Origin: Candidatus Aminicenantota bacterium
GTDB lineage: Bacteria; Acidobacteriota; Aminicenantia; Aminicenantales; Saccharicenantaceae
Length of the DNA stretch: 6,047 nt
Reading direction: 5' to 3'
NCBI GenBank assembly: GCA_022867105.1
Contig: JALHVH010000118.1
Span: 1 to 6,047, forward strand
Shown one piece after another: positions 5,610 to 6,047 of the stretch (the stretch's first letter is position 1; every line of letters starts with the position of its first letter). The position numbers and the translations under genes are program-made. A model generated the notes under the pieces. That model was not told the origin of the DNA. It worked only from the letters and a program-made list of their open reading frames with translations, and ran no database searches.

Positions 5610-6047
5610 CTATCGAAGACAAACGGACAAGGCGATGAGCCACTGGGCGGTGAAGTACGTGCCCAGGATGAATGCCTGGGCGGACCTCGACGGCTTGACG
5701 AATCGGTCGAAGGCGACGATAGAATCGGAGATGACGAAGAGAACGCCTCCGGCCGCCGCAGCCAGGGTCGCGGTCCCCGGGAGTTGGATGGCCCTTTCGA
5801 GGGCGGCCCGGGCCATCGTGATGATCACGAGGATGTAGAGGTAGACGGGCACGCGCATCTTCCCGAGGTGCGGGTGAAGGATGAGGATGACGAGGACCGT
5901 GAAGACGAGCAGGGGAAGGGTCGGCCAGGAGGAGAATTTGAGACGAATCCCCGACAGGAACGCGAAGGTATAGCAGACCTGGGCGATGAGAAAACAGAAC
6001 AGGCCTTCGAGGAAACGCTTCTTCCGGAGCATCATGAAGACGTCGCC
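5610..6047 (-). CDS. YhhN/TMEM86-family membrane protein, likely lysoplasmalogenase-type (5' end outside window)
   Basis: 145 C-terminal residues of a multi-span membrane protein. The frame is open to the right edge: the four codons before the ATG at 6035 read GDVF, and GDVFMMLRKKRFLEGLFCFLIAQVCYTFAF matches the conserved GD-x-x-L...GL..F...H..Y region of YhhN proteins. That ATG is therefore internal, and roughly 70 residues should lie beyond the window (family about 210-230). The C-terminal signature GGVLFVISDSIVAFDRFVKP followed by an ILGTYFTAQWLIALSV helix is also typical. TMEM86 members cleave the vinyl-ether bond of lysoplasmalogen to release an aldehyde and a glycerophospho-headgroup; the role of bacterial YhhN proteins is less settled, so enzyme activity is inferred from family only. 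The usual family histidine after the Phe-Leu pair appears as Gln here (LIAQVCY). It ends in TAG, followed by a mini-ORF and the POT transporter, probably one transcript. Confidence 0.85.
   Translation of the reverse strand, partial: GDVFMMLRKKRFLEGLFCFLIAQVCYTFAFLSGIRLKFSSWPTLPLLVFTVLVILILHPHLGKMRVPVYLYILVIITMARAALERAIQLPGTATLAAAAGGVLFVISDSIVAFDRFVKPSRSAQAFILGTYFTAQWLIALSVCLR

Noticed and set aside
4898..5638. Plus-strand open frame opposite the POT transporter
   Set aside because: Asp/Gly/Glu-rich shadow product; the hydrophobic transporter frame with POT motifs is on the minus strand.

Overview
The window is bacterial, GC-rich and densely packed. It holds seven recognisable genes, two of them cut by the window edges, and no intergenic gap longer than about 131 bases. 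I see no rRNA, tRNA, CRISPR array, insertion sequence or phage gene. The exported DUF4412 protein beside housekeeping genes, the orphan two-cluster ferredoxin-like protein and the high GC recall uncultured Acidobacteriota or Aminicenantes-like genomes. That placement is an impression from memory of protein style and cannot be confirmed here.

Region 1 (about 1-3306, minus strand) is one probable operon read right to left: an exported methionine-rich DUF4412 protein, then rlmB (23S rRNA ribose methyltransferase), accA (acetyl-CoA carboxylase carboxyltransferase alpha subunit) and hisS (histidyl-tRNA synthetase, running off the left edge). Spacing is tight: 9 nt, 35 nt, then a 4-nt ATGA overlap. 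A perfect extended -10 element (TGCTATAAT) lies in front of the first gene. A second promoter-like pair sits in the last codons of rlmB and could drive accA-hisS separately. The last three genes serve ribosome modification, fatty-acid synthesis and translation; the first is an envelope or periplasmic protein of unknown role.

Region 2 (about 3341-4140, plus strand) is a single divergent gene. It encodes a 250-residue iron-sulfur protein with a two-cluster ferredoxin head, whose second cluster lacks one cysteine, and a conserved cysteine-containing C-terminal domain. It has its own candidate promoter, back to back with the region 1 promoter.

Region 3 (4154-6047, minus strand) converges on region 2 with a 13-nt gap. 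It contains a YhhN/TMEM86-type membrane protein (lysoplasmalogenase family, N-terminus outside the window) followed by a POT/PTR2-type major facilitator. The 79-nt gap between them holds a 14-codon ORF with a perfect AGGAGG ribosome binding site.

I see no clear new defence, mobile or biosynthetic system. The items most worth a second look are the methionine clusters of the DUF4412 protein, the incomplete second Fe-S site, the POT transporter without the two extra helices usual in bacterial members, and the tiny ORF.
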